Source of the DNA: JAEUJM01 sp044221555
GTDB lineage: Bacteria > Actinomycetota > Acidimicrobiia > Acidimicrobiales > DATDAH01
Assembly: GCA_044221555.1 (NCBI GenBank)
Contig: JBGAOY010000008.1
Span: 1 to 64,000, forward strand
Reading direction: 5' to 3'
DNA: 64,000 nucleotides
The number at the start of each line of letters is the position of its first letter. Positions within the stretch are counted from its first letter, which is position 1. Position numbers and translations under genes: made by a program. The notes under the pieces were generated by a model. It was not told the DNA's origin. It was given only the letters and a program-made list of their open reading frames with translations, and searched no databases. This document shows positions 49,744 through 57,761 of this stretch, piece after piece.

Positions 49744-51816
49744 GTGTCGGAAGAGGCGGTGACCGCGACGTCCGCATCCGCCGGGGGCTGGTGGCTGTCC
49801 GACCGCCTCTTCGCCCGCCCGGTGCCGCCGTTCTCGTGGCGGGACGTGTCGCGCCGGGCCGTCGCGGTGCTGGCCGGGCTGGTGGTGCTGCGGTCGCTCG
49901 TCTACGCGGTGATGGGGGCGCGACTGATCCTCGACGACTACAGCATCCTGCTGGCCATGCGTGTCAACGGCATCGGTGAGGGCGCGCCCACCCTGCAATG
50001 GGGCCGACCCATGGCCTGGGTGGCCGACACCGTCATCTACGGGGCGGTCGGCACCCATCCCCTCGTGCTGCTCGCCGTGATCACCGTGCTGAACCTGGTG
50101 GCGGTGGTGCTGCTGTACCTGGTGATGGCCCGCTTCGTGCGGTCGCGCACCGCCTTCTTCGTGGCCGCGGTGTGGGTGCTGGCCGCCAACCACAACACGA
50201 TCACGGTCTGGACCGCCACCGCCCCCACGGTGCTGGCGGTGGCGCTGCTGCTCGGCGGGATCCTGCTGTTGAGCAACGGTCGCTGGGTGGGCGCGGCGCT
50301 GTGCCTCGGCCTGTCCGTGCTCTCCTACGAGCTCACCTTCCCGCTCGCGTTCGTCGCCGCGCTGGTGCTGCCCTCGGCCCGTCCGCTCGGCTGGCGCCAA
50401 CGGCTGGCGATGGCCGGTGCGGTGGCGCTGGCCACGGGATGGGTGGCGCTCGACCCGCTGAACTCGCCCGGGTACCACCCGCCCGCACTCGCCCTGATCT
50501 GGCGGGCCCACTTCAGCGACGGCCTGCTCGGCACGGCCGCCGGCCCCACCCGGTTGGTCCACTACCTCGGCGACCTGGCCCTGGTGGGCGCGGTGGCCTG
50601 CCTGGTGGCCTGGCTCGCCGGCGACCGTGACCGCGACGCCGGGCCGGGCCTGGCCCTGACGGGGATCCTGGTCATGGCGCTGGGCTCGGTGGGCTTCGTC
50701 ACCCTCGGCCTCGGGCAGGAGGGCCTGGGGATGCAGGACCGACTGCTGGCGGCGTCGTCGGTGGGCGCGGCCATGGTGCTGGTCGGCGTTCTCCAACTGG
50801 TGAGCCGCCACGTCAAGGCCGCCGCAATGGTCGCCGCGGTGGTGCTGTGCGCCGTGCTGATGGCCGGTCAGTTCGTGTCGCTGCGCTCCTGGGCCCGCGC
50901 CGGCGACGACGCCGTGGCGGTGGGCGACTTCGTGGCCGCCATCGCCGACCCGAGCGACGACAACCCGGTGGATGTGGCCGTGGGGTACCGCCACCGGGAG
51001 CACAACGGGGTGATCGGCATCTCGAGTCCGAGCGGCAGCGCCTCGGCGGCCTACCAGCTGCGGTTCGGGCAGGACGCGGGCACGCTGCGGACGGTCACCT
51101 CACCGCAAGAGTTCGTGGCCCGGACGCCCGACGAGCTGCTGCTGGACTGGGACTGGATCGACAACGCCGCGATCTTCGACGAGGGGGTGGGCTTCGTCGC
51201 CGCCGTCACCGTGCCCGGTCCGGGGCAGGCCATGGTGTACGGGTGGGTGGAGGACGGCTCGCCCGACAGTGCCCCCGTCGAGGTGGAGCTGCTGGTCGAC
51301 GGCGAGCCCGCGGGCCGGGTGACCGCCGATGCCGAACGGGCCGACATCGCCCAGGCCCTGGGCCGGCCCAACCCGAACCACGCCTTCGAGCAGGCCGTGG
51401 AGGTGCCGGCGGGCCGCCACACGGTGTGCGTCAGGACCGTCGGCCACGGCGAGCGGTCGCTCGGTTGCACCGAGGTCGAGGTGCAGCCCGGTGGCATCCC
51501 CGTCGGCGCGCTGGAGAGCGTCACCGTGGTGGCCCCCGGCACCATCGAGGTGCGGGGGTGGGTGGCCGACCAGTCGGCCGGCCGCGAGCCGATCGACGTG
51601 GAGATCGACGCCGGCACGGTGTCGCAGACCGTCACCGCCGATCAGCCCCGGCCCGACATCGAGCCCGGGCTGGCGTGGGAGGCGGGCCCCGACCACGGGT
51701 TCGTCGCGCAGCTGCAGGTGGGCACGGGCGACTTCACGGTCTGCGCCGTGGCCCGCAACGTGGGCGAGGGCCAGGACTTCCCGCTGGGCTCGTGCGTGCC
51801 GGTCCAGGTCACCTGA
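49744..51816 (+). CDS. GT-C-like membrane protein with C-terminal beta-sandwich repeats
   Basis: A 690-residue protein. Residues ~40-390 form about ten membrane helices with a GT-C type acidic loop (LILDDYSILLAM). After ~430 the protein is extracytoplasmic and contains two similar beta domains: VYGWVEDGSPDSAPVEVELLVDG and VRGWVADQSAGREPIDVEID, each ending with HGF or NHAF and a cysteine (TVCVRTVG, TVCAVARN). The GTG at 49744 has TAGGTT 8 nt upstream. It may add sugars to the surface polymer. Confidence 0.68.
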   Translation: MSEEAVTATSASAGGWWLSDRLFARPVPPFSWRDVSRRAVAVLAGLVVLRSLVYAVMGARLILDDYSILLAMRVNGIGEGAPTLQWGRPMAWVADTVIYGAVGTHPLVLLAVITVLNLVAVVLLYLVMARFVRSRTAFFVAAVWVLAANHNTITVWTATAPTVLAVALLLGGILLLSNGRWVGAALCLGLSVLSYELTFPLAFVAALVLPSARPLGWRQRLAMAGAVALATGWVALDPLNSPGYHPPALALIWRAHFSDGLLGTAAGPTRLVHYLGDLALVGAVACLVAWLAGDRDRDAGPGLALTGILVMALGSVGFVTLGLGQEGLGMQDRLLAASSVGAAMVLVGVLQLVSRHVKAAAMVAAVVLCAVLMAGQFVSLRSWARAGDDAVAVGDFVAAIADPSDDNPVDVAVGYRHREHNGVIGISSPSGSASAAYQLRFGQDAGTLRTVTSPQEFVARTPDELLLDWDWIDNAAIFDEGVGFVAAVTVPGPGQAMVYGWVEDGSPDSAPVEVELLVDGEPAGRVTADAERADIAQALGRPNPNHAFEQAVEVPAGRHTVCVRTVGHGERSLGCTEVEVQPGGIPVGALESVTVVAPGTIEVRGWVADQSAGREPIDVEIDAGTVSQTVTADQPRPDIEPGLAWEAGPDHGFVAQLQVGTGDFTVCAVARNVGEGQDFPLGSCVPVQVT

Positions 51817-51858
51817 CCGGACGGCGGTTGGTCGGTCGCCAGGTCGCCCGACCGGGCT

Positions 51859-51887
51859 CGCCCGCCGCTGCTCAGCATCGGCGGGCG
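51859..51887. terminator. Bidirectional hairpin terminator
   Basis: CGCCCGCCG (51859-51867) pairs with CGGCGGGCG (51879-51887), between the convergent GT-C-like gene and the lipoprotein gene. Confidence 0.6.
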
Positions 51888-51903
51888 GCGGGTGCGGGCA
51901 GCC

Positions 51904-52488
51904 TCAGCCGCCGCTCCCGGCATCGTCGGGCAGCTCGCACGTGAGCGTGCGCACCTCGCCGCCGAGGGCATCGGCCAGGGCCTGCGCGTCTTCGTTGTCC
52001 TCGGGGCGCACGATCACGCCGTCGGCCACCACGTAGTCGAAGCTCACACCGCTGCCGAAGATGAAGGTGCAGTCGATCACGCCGCCACCGTCGATGAACG
52101 CGTCGCGTTGCTCGTTGTCGGTGAAGGTGTAGAGGTAGGCGGGGGCGTCGGTGAGATCACACTGGGCGGCACCCTGGGCGCCGTCGGCGGCGCGCTGGCC
52201 CTCCACGGTGTCGCACCCCAGGTCGGCGTCGTTCAACTGGCCGGCCAGGTCGTTCAGGGGTGCCGCCGCGGCGGCGGGCAGGGTCGTCCCGGTGGCGTTG
52301 CCGCCCCCGCCGGCGGTGGTGGTGGTGCCGCCCCCGCCTCCGCCGGTCGTGGTGGTCGACCCGTCGGCGGCGCTCGTGGTGGTGCCGCCGTCGTCGCCGC
52401 CGTCGCTGCTGCAGCCGCTGAGCAGCAGTCCTGCGAGCGCGGTGGCGACGACAAGGGCTCGACCGGCGGTGGTCCAGGGCGCGTTCAT
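51904..52488 (-). CDS. Lipoprotein with Thr/Gly-rich linker
   Basis: A 194-residue lipoprotein: lipobox LLLSGC (Cys ~26), then a long low-complexity linker of Thr/Gly runs. The C-terminal ~110 residues have four cysteines (LGCDTVE, AQCDLTD, IDCTFIF, LTCELPD) and a compact alpha/beta look (AYLYTFTDNEQRDAFIDGGG). No family named. ATG 52488 follows TACCGT by 8 nt (leaderless). Confidence 0.65.
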   Translation of the reverse strand: MNAPWTTAGRALVVATALAGLLLSGCSSDGGDDGGTTTSAADGSTTTTGGGGGGTTTTAGGGGNATGTTLPAAAAAPLNDLAGQLNDADLGCDTVEGQRAADGAQGAAQCDLTDAPAYLYTFTDNEQRDAFIDGGGVIDCTFIFGSGVSFDYVVADGVIVRPEDNEDAQALADALGGEVRTLTCELPDDAGSGG

Positions 52489-52560
52489 GGAGCGCGACGG
52501 TAGTCCCACCTCGTCCGGCGCGGGTGGCGACCCGGGCCTTCGGGTGGGTGAGTCGGCGGG

Positions 52561-53655
52561 TCAGAGCGTGAGGACGGTGCGGATGCCCACACCGGCGGCC
52601 AGGTCGGCGAAGGCCTCGTTGATGTCGTCGAGCGGGCGGGTGGCGGTGATGAGCCCCTCGAGGTCGAGGTGGCCGGCGCGCCACATGTCCAGGTACCGGG
52701 GGATGTCGCGCGGCCCGTGGGAGCTGCCCAGGAGGCAGCCGAGCAGCTTCTTCTCGCCGGCACCGAAGATGACCGCCGGCCCCAACTCGATGTCGTCGTC
52801 GAGGGCGGCGGCGCCCACCACGACGGTGGTCCCCCCCGCACGGGTGCTGTTGACGCAGGTGGCCACGAGCGAGCCCTTGCCGGCGGCCTCGAAGGCGTAG
52901 TCCACCCCCACCCCCGTGAGGTCGAGCGCCTGCTGGGCCACGTCGCCCGCGGTGGGGTCGACCACGTCGGTGGCGCCGAGGCGCAGGGCGGCCTCGCGGC
53001 GCTCGGCCACCGGGTCGACGGCGATCACGCGCGCCGCCGACGCCAGCCGGGCCCCCTGCACGCAGGACAGGCCGACGCCGCCGAGGCCCATCACCAGCAC
53101 CGTGGCGCCCACGGGCACCTTGGCGGTGTTGAGCACGGCGCCCACCCCCGTCTGCACGGCGCAGCCGACCACGCACGCCACCTCGAGGGGGATGTCGTCG
53201 GCGATCGTGATCGCTCCCGACTCCGGGATGATCACGGTCTCGGCGAACGCGCCCACGTTGAGGCCGCGATAGACCACCTCGCCACCGCGTGAGAGGCGGG
53301 TGCCGCCGTCGGGGAAGGTGGAGGTGACCAGCCCGCTCACGTCGCTGCAGATGCTGAACTCGCCGCGGACGCACCAGTAGCAGTGGCCGCAGGCGGGCGA
53401 CGGGGTGAGCACCACGTGGTCGCCCACGGCCACCCGGGTGACGCCCTCGCCCACGGCGGCCACCACGCCGGCGGCCTCGTGGCCCAGCACGCTGGGCACC
53501 GGCAGCGGGAAGCTGCCGTTCACCGCGCTGAGGTCGGAGTGGCACACCCCGCAGGCGGCGATGGCCACGGCCACCTCCCCGGGACGGGGGGACTCCACGT
53601 CCACCTCGCCGACGGTGAGGGGCTCGTTGTAGGTCTCCAGCACGGCGGCACGCAT
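52561..53655 (-). CDS. Zinc-dependent alcohol dehydrogenase
   Basis: A 364-residue MDR enzyme. GVCHSDLSAVNG (Cys/catalytic zinc), LGHEAAGVVAAVGEGV (zinc His), and the structural zinc cluster CGHCYWCVRGEFSIC (four Cys) are all present; VLVMGLGGVGLSCVQGA is the NAD-binding Rossmann motif. The protein oxidises alcohols or reduces aldehydes; the zinc cluster and length fit class III or arylalcohol types, including formaldehyde-related enzymes. ATG 53655 matches the family N-terminus. Confidence 0.9.
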   Translation of the reverse strand: MRAAVLETYNEPLTVGEVDVESPRPGEVAVAIAACGVCHSDLSAVNGSFPLPVPSVLGHEAAGVVAAVGEGVTRVAVGDHVVLTPSPACGHCYWCVRGEFSICSDVSGLVTSTFPDGGTRLSRGGEVVYRGLNVGAFAETVIIPESGAITIADDIPLEVACVVGCAVQTGVGAVLNTAKVPVGATVLVMGLGGVGLSCVQGARLASAARVIAVDPVAERREAALRLGATDVVDPTAGDVAQQALDLTGVGVDYAFEAAGKGSLVATCVNSTRAGGTTVVVGAAALDDDIELGPAVIFGAGEKKLLGCLLGSSHGPRDIPRYLDMWRAGHLDLEGLITATRPLDDINEAFADLAAGVGIRTVLTL

Positions 53656-53723
53656 GGGCGGTAGTACAGCACGCCGCCGTCGACCGCCGATCGGGGGCCG
53701 GGGCGAGCGCCCCGAGCGAGGGG

Positions 53724-55619
53724 TCAGGCGGTCCCCGGGGGCTGCGGCTCGAGCCCGCATCGATCAGCGGCATCGTCGCGGACGCGCTCGGCCGCGGCCA
53801 CCTGCTCGTCCGTGGCGGTGGTCGCGTCGAGGCGGCCGCCGCCGTCACCGATGTCGTCCCGGATGGCCGCGGCCAGAGAGGCCACGTCGTCGGCGACCGG
53901 TTCGGGGGCCACCCCCTCGACGTCGTCGAGGCGGTCGAGCGACCCGTCGTCGAACACCGATCCCAACCCGCCGGAGGGCGCAGGGCTCAGGAAGGGGTTC
54001 AGGGTGGCGTCGACCACCCGCGACCCCAGATCGCTGCGGACGGTCACCTGCCGGACGTCGGCCTCGAGCTCGTAGTCGGCGGCGACGGTGTCGGTGGTGC
54101 CGTCGTCCACGAGGTCGACCCGAAACGAGGGCGGCAGGTCCTCGGGCCTGACGCTGGCGACCAGCTCCGGGGAGTCCGCGAACAGGTCGTGGAACTCGTC
54201 GTAGGCCGCCTCCTGATCCAGGAACACGATGGGCTCGCGGATGCGGTCGTCGGCTGCGAGCGTCCGGCGCAGCGACTCGATGCTCGCCGACTCGACCGAC
54301 GGCGCGAGGAACACCGACACGTCGTGGTCGCGCAACGCCGTGGGGGGCGACAGCCGATCGGCCAGCAACGCGCAGTACTCGTCCGACCCGTCCCCACCGT
54401 CCGCGCCGCGCCCGACGGCGAACGCGGCGCCGGTGACCACGAGCCCGGCCACGATGCCCGCGCCCACCAGCAGCCGGGTGCGGCGCCGGCGCCGCACCGG
54501 GTGGTTGCCTGCCGCCGCTCCTGGGGACGAGGGCGGGGGTGGTGGGGGTGGTGGTGCGGGTGCGGGTGCGGGTGGGGGTGGCACGGTCGCGGGTGAGGCG
54601 GGGGAAGCAGGGGCGGGGGTCGGTTCGGGCGTCGGGAGGTCGACGGTCGGGTGCCCGTCGCCCATCGCAGGGTTGACCGAGCGCTCGGTGGGCCGGTCGT
54701 CGCCGAGCCGGTCGCGATCGCGGCCGACCGCGCCGGGTGCCGGTGACCCCTCCGTCGTCTCCCGTCCCCGGGGCGCGACCCGGAGCTCGGTGACATCCGC
54801 GCCATGGTCGGCCTCGATCGCCTGGAGGGCCCGGCCGAACACCGCGGCCCCGGCGGGCCGCCGGGCAGGGTCCTTGGCCAGCGTCCGGGACAGGAGCTCG
54901 GCCAGATCGTCGGGCACGCCCCTCACCCGGGGCGCCGGGTCGTTCAGGACGCTCGCGATGGCGGCCTCGATGCGCTCGTCCTCCCCACCCTGGAACGGAG
55001 GTGCGCCCACGATGAGCGTGTAGATCGTCGACGCCAGCCCGTAGAGGTCGGAGCGCTCGTCGGGCCGTTGCCGGCGCAGCACCTCGGGGGCGACGTGGGC
55101 CAGGGTGAACGAGCCGTGCCCCGTGGCCGTCCGCGGCGACCCGCTCACCGCCGCGATGCCGAAGTCGCCCAGCTTGGTCTCGCCGAACGGTCCGACGAGG
55201 AGGTTCTCGGGCTTCAAGTCGCGATGGAGGATGCCGGACGCGTGGGCGGCGCCAAGCGCTCCGGCGACCTGGACGCCGGCCGACACGCCCTCGAGCCAGG
55301 GCACGGGGCCGCGACCGAGTCGATCGGCGAGCGAGCCGTCCTCGAGGTACTCCATGACCAGGTAGGGGTGGCCTTCGCCGCTGATGCCCGAGTCGAACAC
55401 CGCGACCACGTTGGGGTGCCACGAGAGGCGGCCCATCGCGAGGCACTCGCGCTCGAAGCGCTGCTGGTCGTGCACGTCGAGGTGGTCGATGTCGAGCACC
55501 TTGATCGCCACCTGGCGACCGAAGCGGTCCTGGTGGGCGCGGTAGACGACGCCGAACCCGCCGCGCGCCACGCGGGTGAGGTCGGAGTAGCCATCGATCT
55601 CAGGGGTCGTCGCCACCAC
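53724..55619 (-). CDS. Serine/threonine protein kinase with FtsX-like extracellular domain
   Basis: A 631-residue receptor kinase. The kinase domain (1-275) has the Gly loop ARGGFGVVYRA, catalytic Lys in VAIKVL (K40), HRDLKPEN and DFG. A Pro-rich juxtamembrane stretch leads to one TM helix (RLLVGAGIVAGLVVTGAAF, ~383-403). Outside, VSVFLAPSVESASIESLRRT, LDQEAAYDEFHDLFADSPEL and PEDLPPSFRV match the extracellular domain of FtsX, which binds peptidoglycan hydrolases. No PASTA repeats. It may sense cell-wall cleavage. GTG 55619 has AAAGGAG upstream. Confidence 0.85.
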   Translation of the reverse strand: MVATTPEIDGYSDLTRVARGGFGVVYRAHQDRFGRQVAIKVLDIDHLDVHDQQRFERECLAMGRLSWHPNVVAVFDSGISGEGHPYLVMEYLEDGSLADRLGRGPVPWLEGVSAGVQVAGALGAAHASGILHRDLKPENLLVGPFGETKLGDFGIAAVSGSPRTATGHGSFTLAHVAPEVLRRQRPDERSDLYGLASTIYTLIVGAPPFQGGEDERIEAAIASVLNDPAPRVRGVPDDLAELLSRTLAKDPARRPAGAAVFGRALQAIEADHGADVTELRVAPRGRETTEGSPAPGAVGRDRDRLGDDRPTERSVNPAMGDGHPTVDLPTPEPTPAPASPASPATVPPPPAPAPAPPPPPPPPSSPGAAAGNHPVRRRRRTRLLVGAGIVAGLVVTGAAFAVGRGADGGDGSDEYCALLADRLSPPTALRDHDVSVFLAPSVESASIESLRRTLAADDRIREPIVFLDQEAAYDEFHDLFADSPELVASVRPEDLPPSFRVDLVDDGTTDTVAADYELEADVRQVTVRSDLGSRVVDATLNPFLSPAPSGGLGSVFDDGSLDRLDDVEGVAPEPVADDVASLAAAIRDDIGDGGGRLDATTATDEQVAAAERVRDDAADRCGLEPQPPGTA

Positions 55620-55726
55620 CGCTCCTTTCCCGGGGACGGGATCCTATGACCAGCCCGAGCGCCCCGAGCAGCGGGCGGCTCGCGGGCATCCCGGCCCGTC
55701 CACGGTGCCAGGGCCTCCAGTGGTGC

Positions 55727-56233
55727 TTACAGCACGTCGGTGCCGTACATCTTCCCCAGGGGGTCGCTGATGAGCTCGAGGCGGGCGCCGTCGGGGTCGT
55801 TGAAGTAGATGCTCGTGCCGCTGATGTGGGCGTAGGGCACGCCGGCGTCGTCGAGCTTGGCCTTGAGGCGGGCCCACTGCTCGGGCTCGACCGAGATGGC
55901 CAGGTGGTGGAGGCCACCCAGCACCTCGGCGTAGGGGCCCAGGTCGAGGCCGGGGAAGTCGAAGAAGGCGACGGTGTTGCCGTTGCCGATGTCGAAGAAG
56001 AAGTGGGTGCTGGACTTGTAGTCCCGGTTCTCGAACAGGTCGGTGAGGGGGAACTCGAGCAGGCCCTGGTAGAAGTCGATGGTCTGCTGCACGTCGCTGC
56101 TCAACAGGGCGACGTGGTGGACGCCGCGGGCGGTGGACGGCGGTCGCTCCTCACGGGGGCGCAGATGGGCGGTGCGCAGGGCATCCCATTCGGCCCGGCG
56201 GTCGAGGGTGGGGTCGGGGTCGGGGCTGGCCAT
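55727..56233 (-). CDS. VOC-family (glyoxalase/dioxygenase-like) protein
   Basis: A 168-residue protein with two paired beta-alpha-beta-beta-beta modules: GVHHVALLSSDVQQTIDFYQGLL (metal His) and LGGLHHLAISVEPEQWARLK, then SIYFNDPDGARLELISDP with the Glu ligand. Members are metal-dependent dioxygenases, isomerases or resistance proteins; which one is not clear. Divergent from the TraR-like gene, with 17 bp between start codons. Confidence 0.82.
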   Translation of the reverse strand: MASPDPDPTLDRRAEWDALRTAHLRPREERPPSTARGVHHVALLSSDVQQTIDFYQGLLEFPLTDLFENRDYKSSTHFFFDIGNGNTVAFFDFPGLDLGPYAEVLGGLHHLAISVEPEQWARLKAKLDDAGVPYAHISGTSIYFNDPDGARLELISDPLGKMYGTDVL

Positions 56234-56250
56234 GGCCCTAGTCTGGCGGC

Positions 56251-56799
56251 ATGGACACGCCGACGCTCGACGGCCCCGACGACGCACTGGCGGGCGGCGC
56301 CGACGATGGGGACGCGGACGGCCCGGACGGCCCACCTACGCCGGCTGAGCACGATCACGTGGCTCTCGTCACCGGGGTGACCGACGTGGTCGACGTGGTC
56401 GAGGTGTCGGCGACGACGGGAGCGGTCCAGGTCACAGAGGTCGTCGAGATCACCGAGGTGGTCGAGGTGATCGACGTCGACCTCGACGCCATGGCGGCCG
56501 ACCTCGACGCGGTCGACGCCGCCCTGCGCCGGCTCGACGAGGGCACCTACGGCACCTGCGAGGTGTGTGGCGCCCCGCTGGCCGACGAGCGCCTCGCGGT
56601 CGACCCGGTGGCCCGCCGCTGCCCCGAGCACGTGGGTGCCCCCGTGCCGCCGGCGCTCGCCGCCGCCGACCTCGACGCCGACCTCGACGCCGACCTCGCC
56701 GCCGACCTCGACGCCGACCTCGCCGCCGACCTCGACGCCGACGCCATGGCGGAGTCCGGCCAGGTGGCCGACGCCGCGAGCGTGGCCCCGTCGGACTGA
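56251..56799 (+). CDS. TraR/DksA-type zinc finger protein with low-complexity tail
   Basis: A 182-residue acidic protein. Around residues 95-130, ALRRLDEGTYGTCEVCGAPLADERLAVDPVARRCPEH is the TraR/DksA zinc motif; the fourth ligand is His instead of Cys. The ~90 residues before it are strongly acidic with Val/Glu repeats (VVDVVEV, VVEITEVVEVIDVD). The C-terminal tail is a 12-bp DNA repeat coding for Ala-Asp-Leu-Asp units (56665-56744). DksA-type proteins bind RNA polymerase. ATG 56251 has TAGTCT 6 nt upstream. Confidence 0.72.
   Translation: MDTPTLDGPDDALAGGADDGDADGPDGPPTPAEHDHVALVTGVTDVVDVVEVSATTGAVQVTEVVEITEVVEVIDVDLDAMAADLDAVDAALRRLDEGTYGTCEVCGAPLADERLAVDPVARRCPEHVGAPVPPALAAADLDADLDADLAADLDADLAADLDADAMAESGQVADAASVAPSD
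56665..56744 (+). repeat. 12-bp tandem repeat inside the TraR/DksA-like gene
   Basis: Units of GCCGACCTCGAC and GCCGACCTCGCC repeat about six times in frame, coding for Ala-Asp-Leu-Asp/Ala. The tract could expand or contract without frameshift. Confidence 0.65.
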
Positions 56800-56827
56800 C
56801 CGCGGCCCCGGGTGGGGCCCGGGCGCG

Positions 56828-57439
56828 CTAGATCTGGTCGGGGGTGGTGACCGCCACCGCATCGGGGTCGACCAGCAGGAGCCGGTCGCCCAGCGCCAGG
56901 CGGCCGGCCTCGGCGCTCACCCAGCGGGCGCCCAGGTTGGGGATGCGCTCGAACCCGGCGCCCAGGTGGCGCTCGATGGCGTAGATCACGCCGCCGTGGG
57001 TGACGATCACCACGTCGTCGGCGCCGGCCAGTTGCGCGAGCAGCCGGTCGAGGGCCCCCAGCACCCGGTCGAGCAGCACGTCGTCGTCCTCCCAGCCGGG
57101 GGGCCGGCGGCGATCGTCGCCCCGGTCGTCGAGGTAGCCCGGGTACTGCTCCTCGATCTGGGCCCGCGTGAGCCCCTGCCACTCGCCGGCGTGGCGCTCC
57201 ATCAGGTCGGGCTCGACCAGCACCGGCCCGACGCCCACCGCCTCGCTGATCGCGGCCGCGGTCAGGAAGGCCCGTTCGAGCGGTGAGGCGACGACGGCGT
57301 CGACCGCGCCCACGGCGGCCGCCGCCGCCTGCGCCTGGCGCCGGCCCAGCTCGGACAGCGGTGGGTCGGCCTGGCCCTGCCAGCGGCCGTCGGCGTTCCA
57401 CTCGGATTGACCGTGCCGGACGAGGAGCAACCGAGCCAT
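56828..57439 (-). CDS. Histidine phosphatase (phosphoglycerate mutase-like)
   Basis: A 203-residue enzyme. LLLVRHGQSEWNADGRWQG carries the catalytic His (RHG); LVEPDLMERHAGEWQGLTRAQIEE and VVIVTHGGVIYAIERHL complete the phosphatase pocket. Likely a small-molecule or 2,3-bisphosphoglycerate-type phosphatase. ATG 57439 follows TACCTT by 7 nt. Divergent from the MoaD-like gene. Confidence 0.85.
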   Translation of the reverse strand: MARLLLVRHGQSEWNADGRWQGQADPPLSELGRRQAQAAAAAVGAVDAVVASPLERAFLTAAAISEAVGVGPVLVEPDLMERHAGEWQGLTRAQIEEQYPGYLDDRGDDRRRPPGWEDDDVLLDRVLGALDRLLAQLAGADDVVIVTHGGVIYAIERHLGAGFERIPNLGARWVSAEAGRLALGDRLLLVDPDAVAVTTPDQI

Positions 57440-57521
57440 GCAATCGAAGGTACCGGCCTCCACCCCCTACGCTCACAACCGCCATGGATTGTCCGCTCCC
57501 CGCCCTGCCCTGGTAGGACGC

Positions 57522-57761
57522 GTGCCAGTGCTCCGCCTGTTCGCCGCCGCCCGCGAGGCCGCCGGCACCGGTCGCGACGTCGTGCCCGGTGCCACGGTGG
57601 ACGACGTGCTGTCCGCGGCGTGCGCTCGCTACGGCGACGGCTTCGCCGCGGTGCTGGCCGACAGCCGCGTGTGGGTGAACGGCGAGCCCGTCACGGGGGC
57701 CGAGACGGTCGCCGACGGCGACGAGGTGGCGGTGCTGCCGCCGGTCAGCGGCGGCGTCTGA
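57522..57761 (+). CDS. MoaD/ThiS-like sulfur-carrier protein
   Basis: A 79-residue ubiquitin-like protein: VPVLRLFAAAREAAGTGRD, WVNGEPVTGAETVADGDEVAVLPPVSGGV. MoaD and ThiS carry sulfur on a C-terminal Gly-Gly thiocarboxylate; here a Val follows the GG, so it must be trimmed or is inactive. It would serve molybdopterin synthesis or another thiolation. GTG 57522 start. Its TGA overlaps the next ATG by one base. Confidence 0.72.
   Translation: MPVLRLFAAAREAAGTGRDVVPGATVDDVLSAACARYGDGFAAVLADSRVWVNGEPVTGAETVADGDEVAVLPPVSGGV

Noticed and set aside
56665..56744. Repeat considered as CRISPR or mobile repeat
   Set aside because: It is in frame, has no spacers and codes for the acidic tail of the TraR-like protein.
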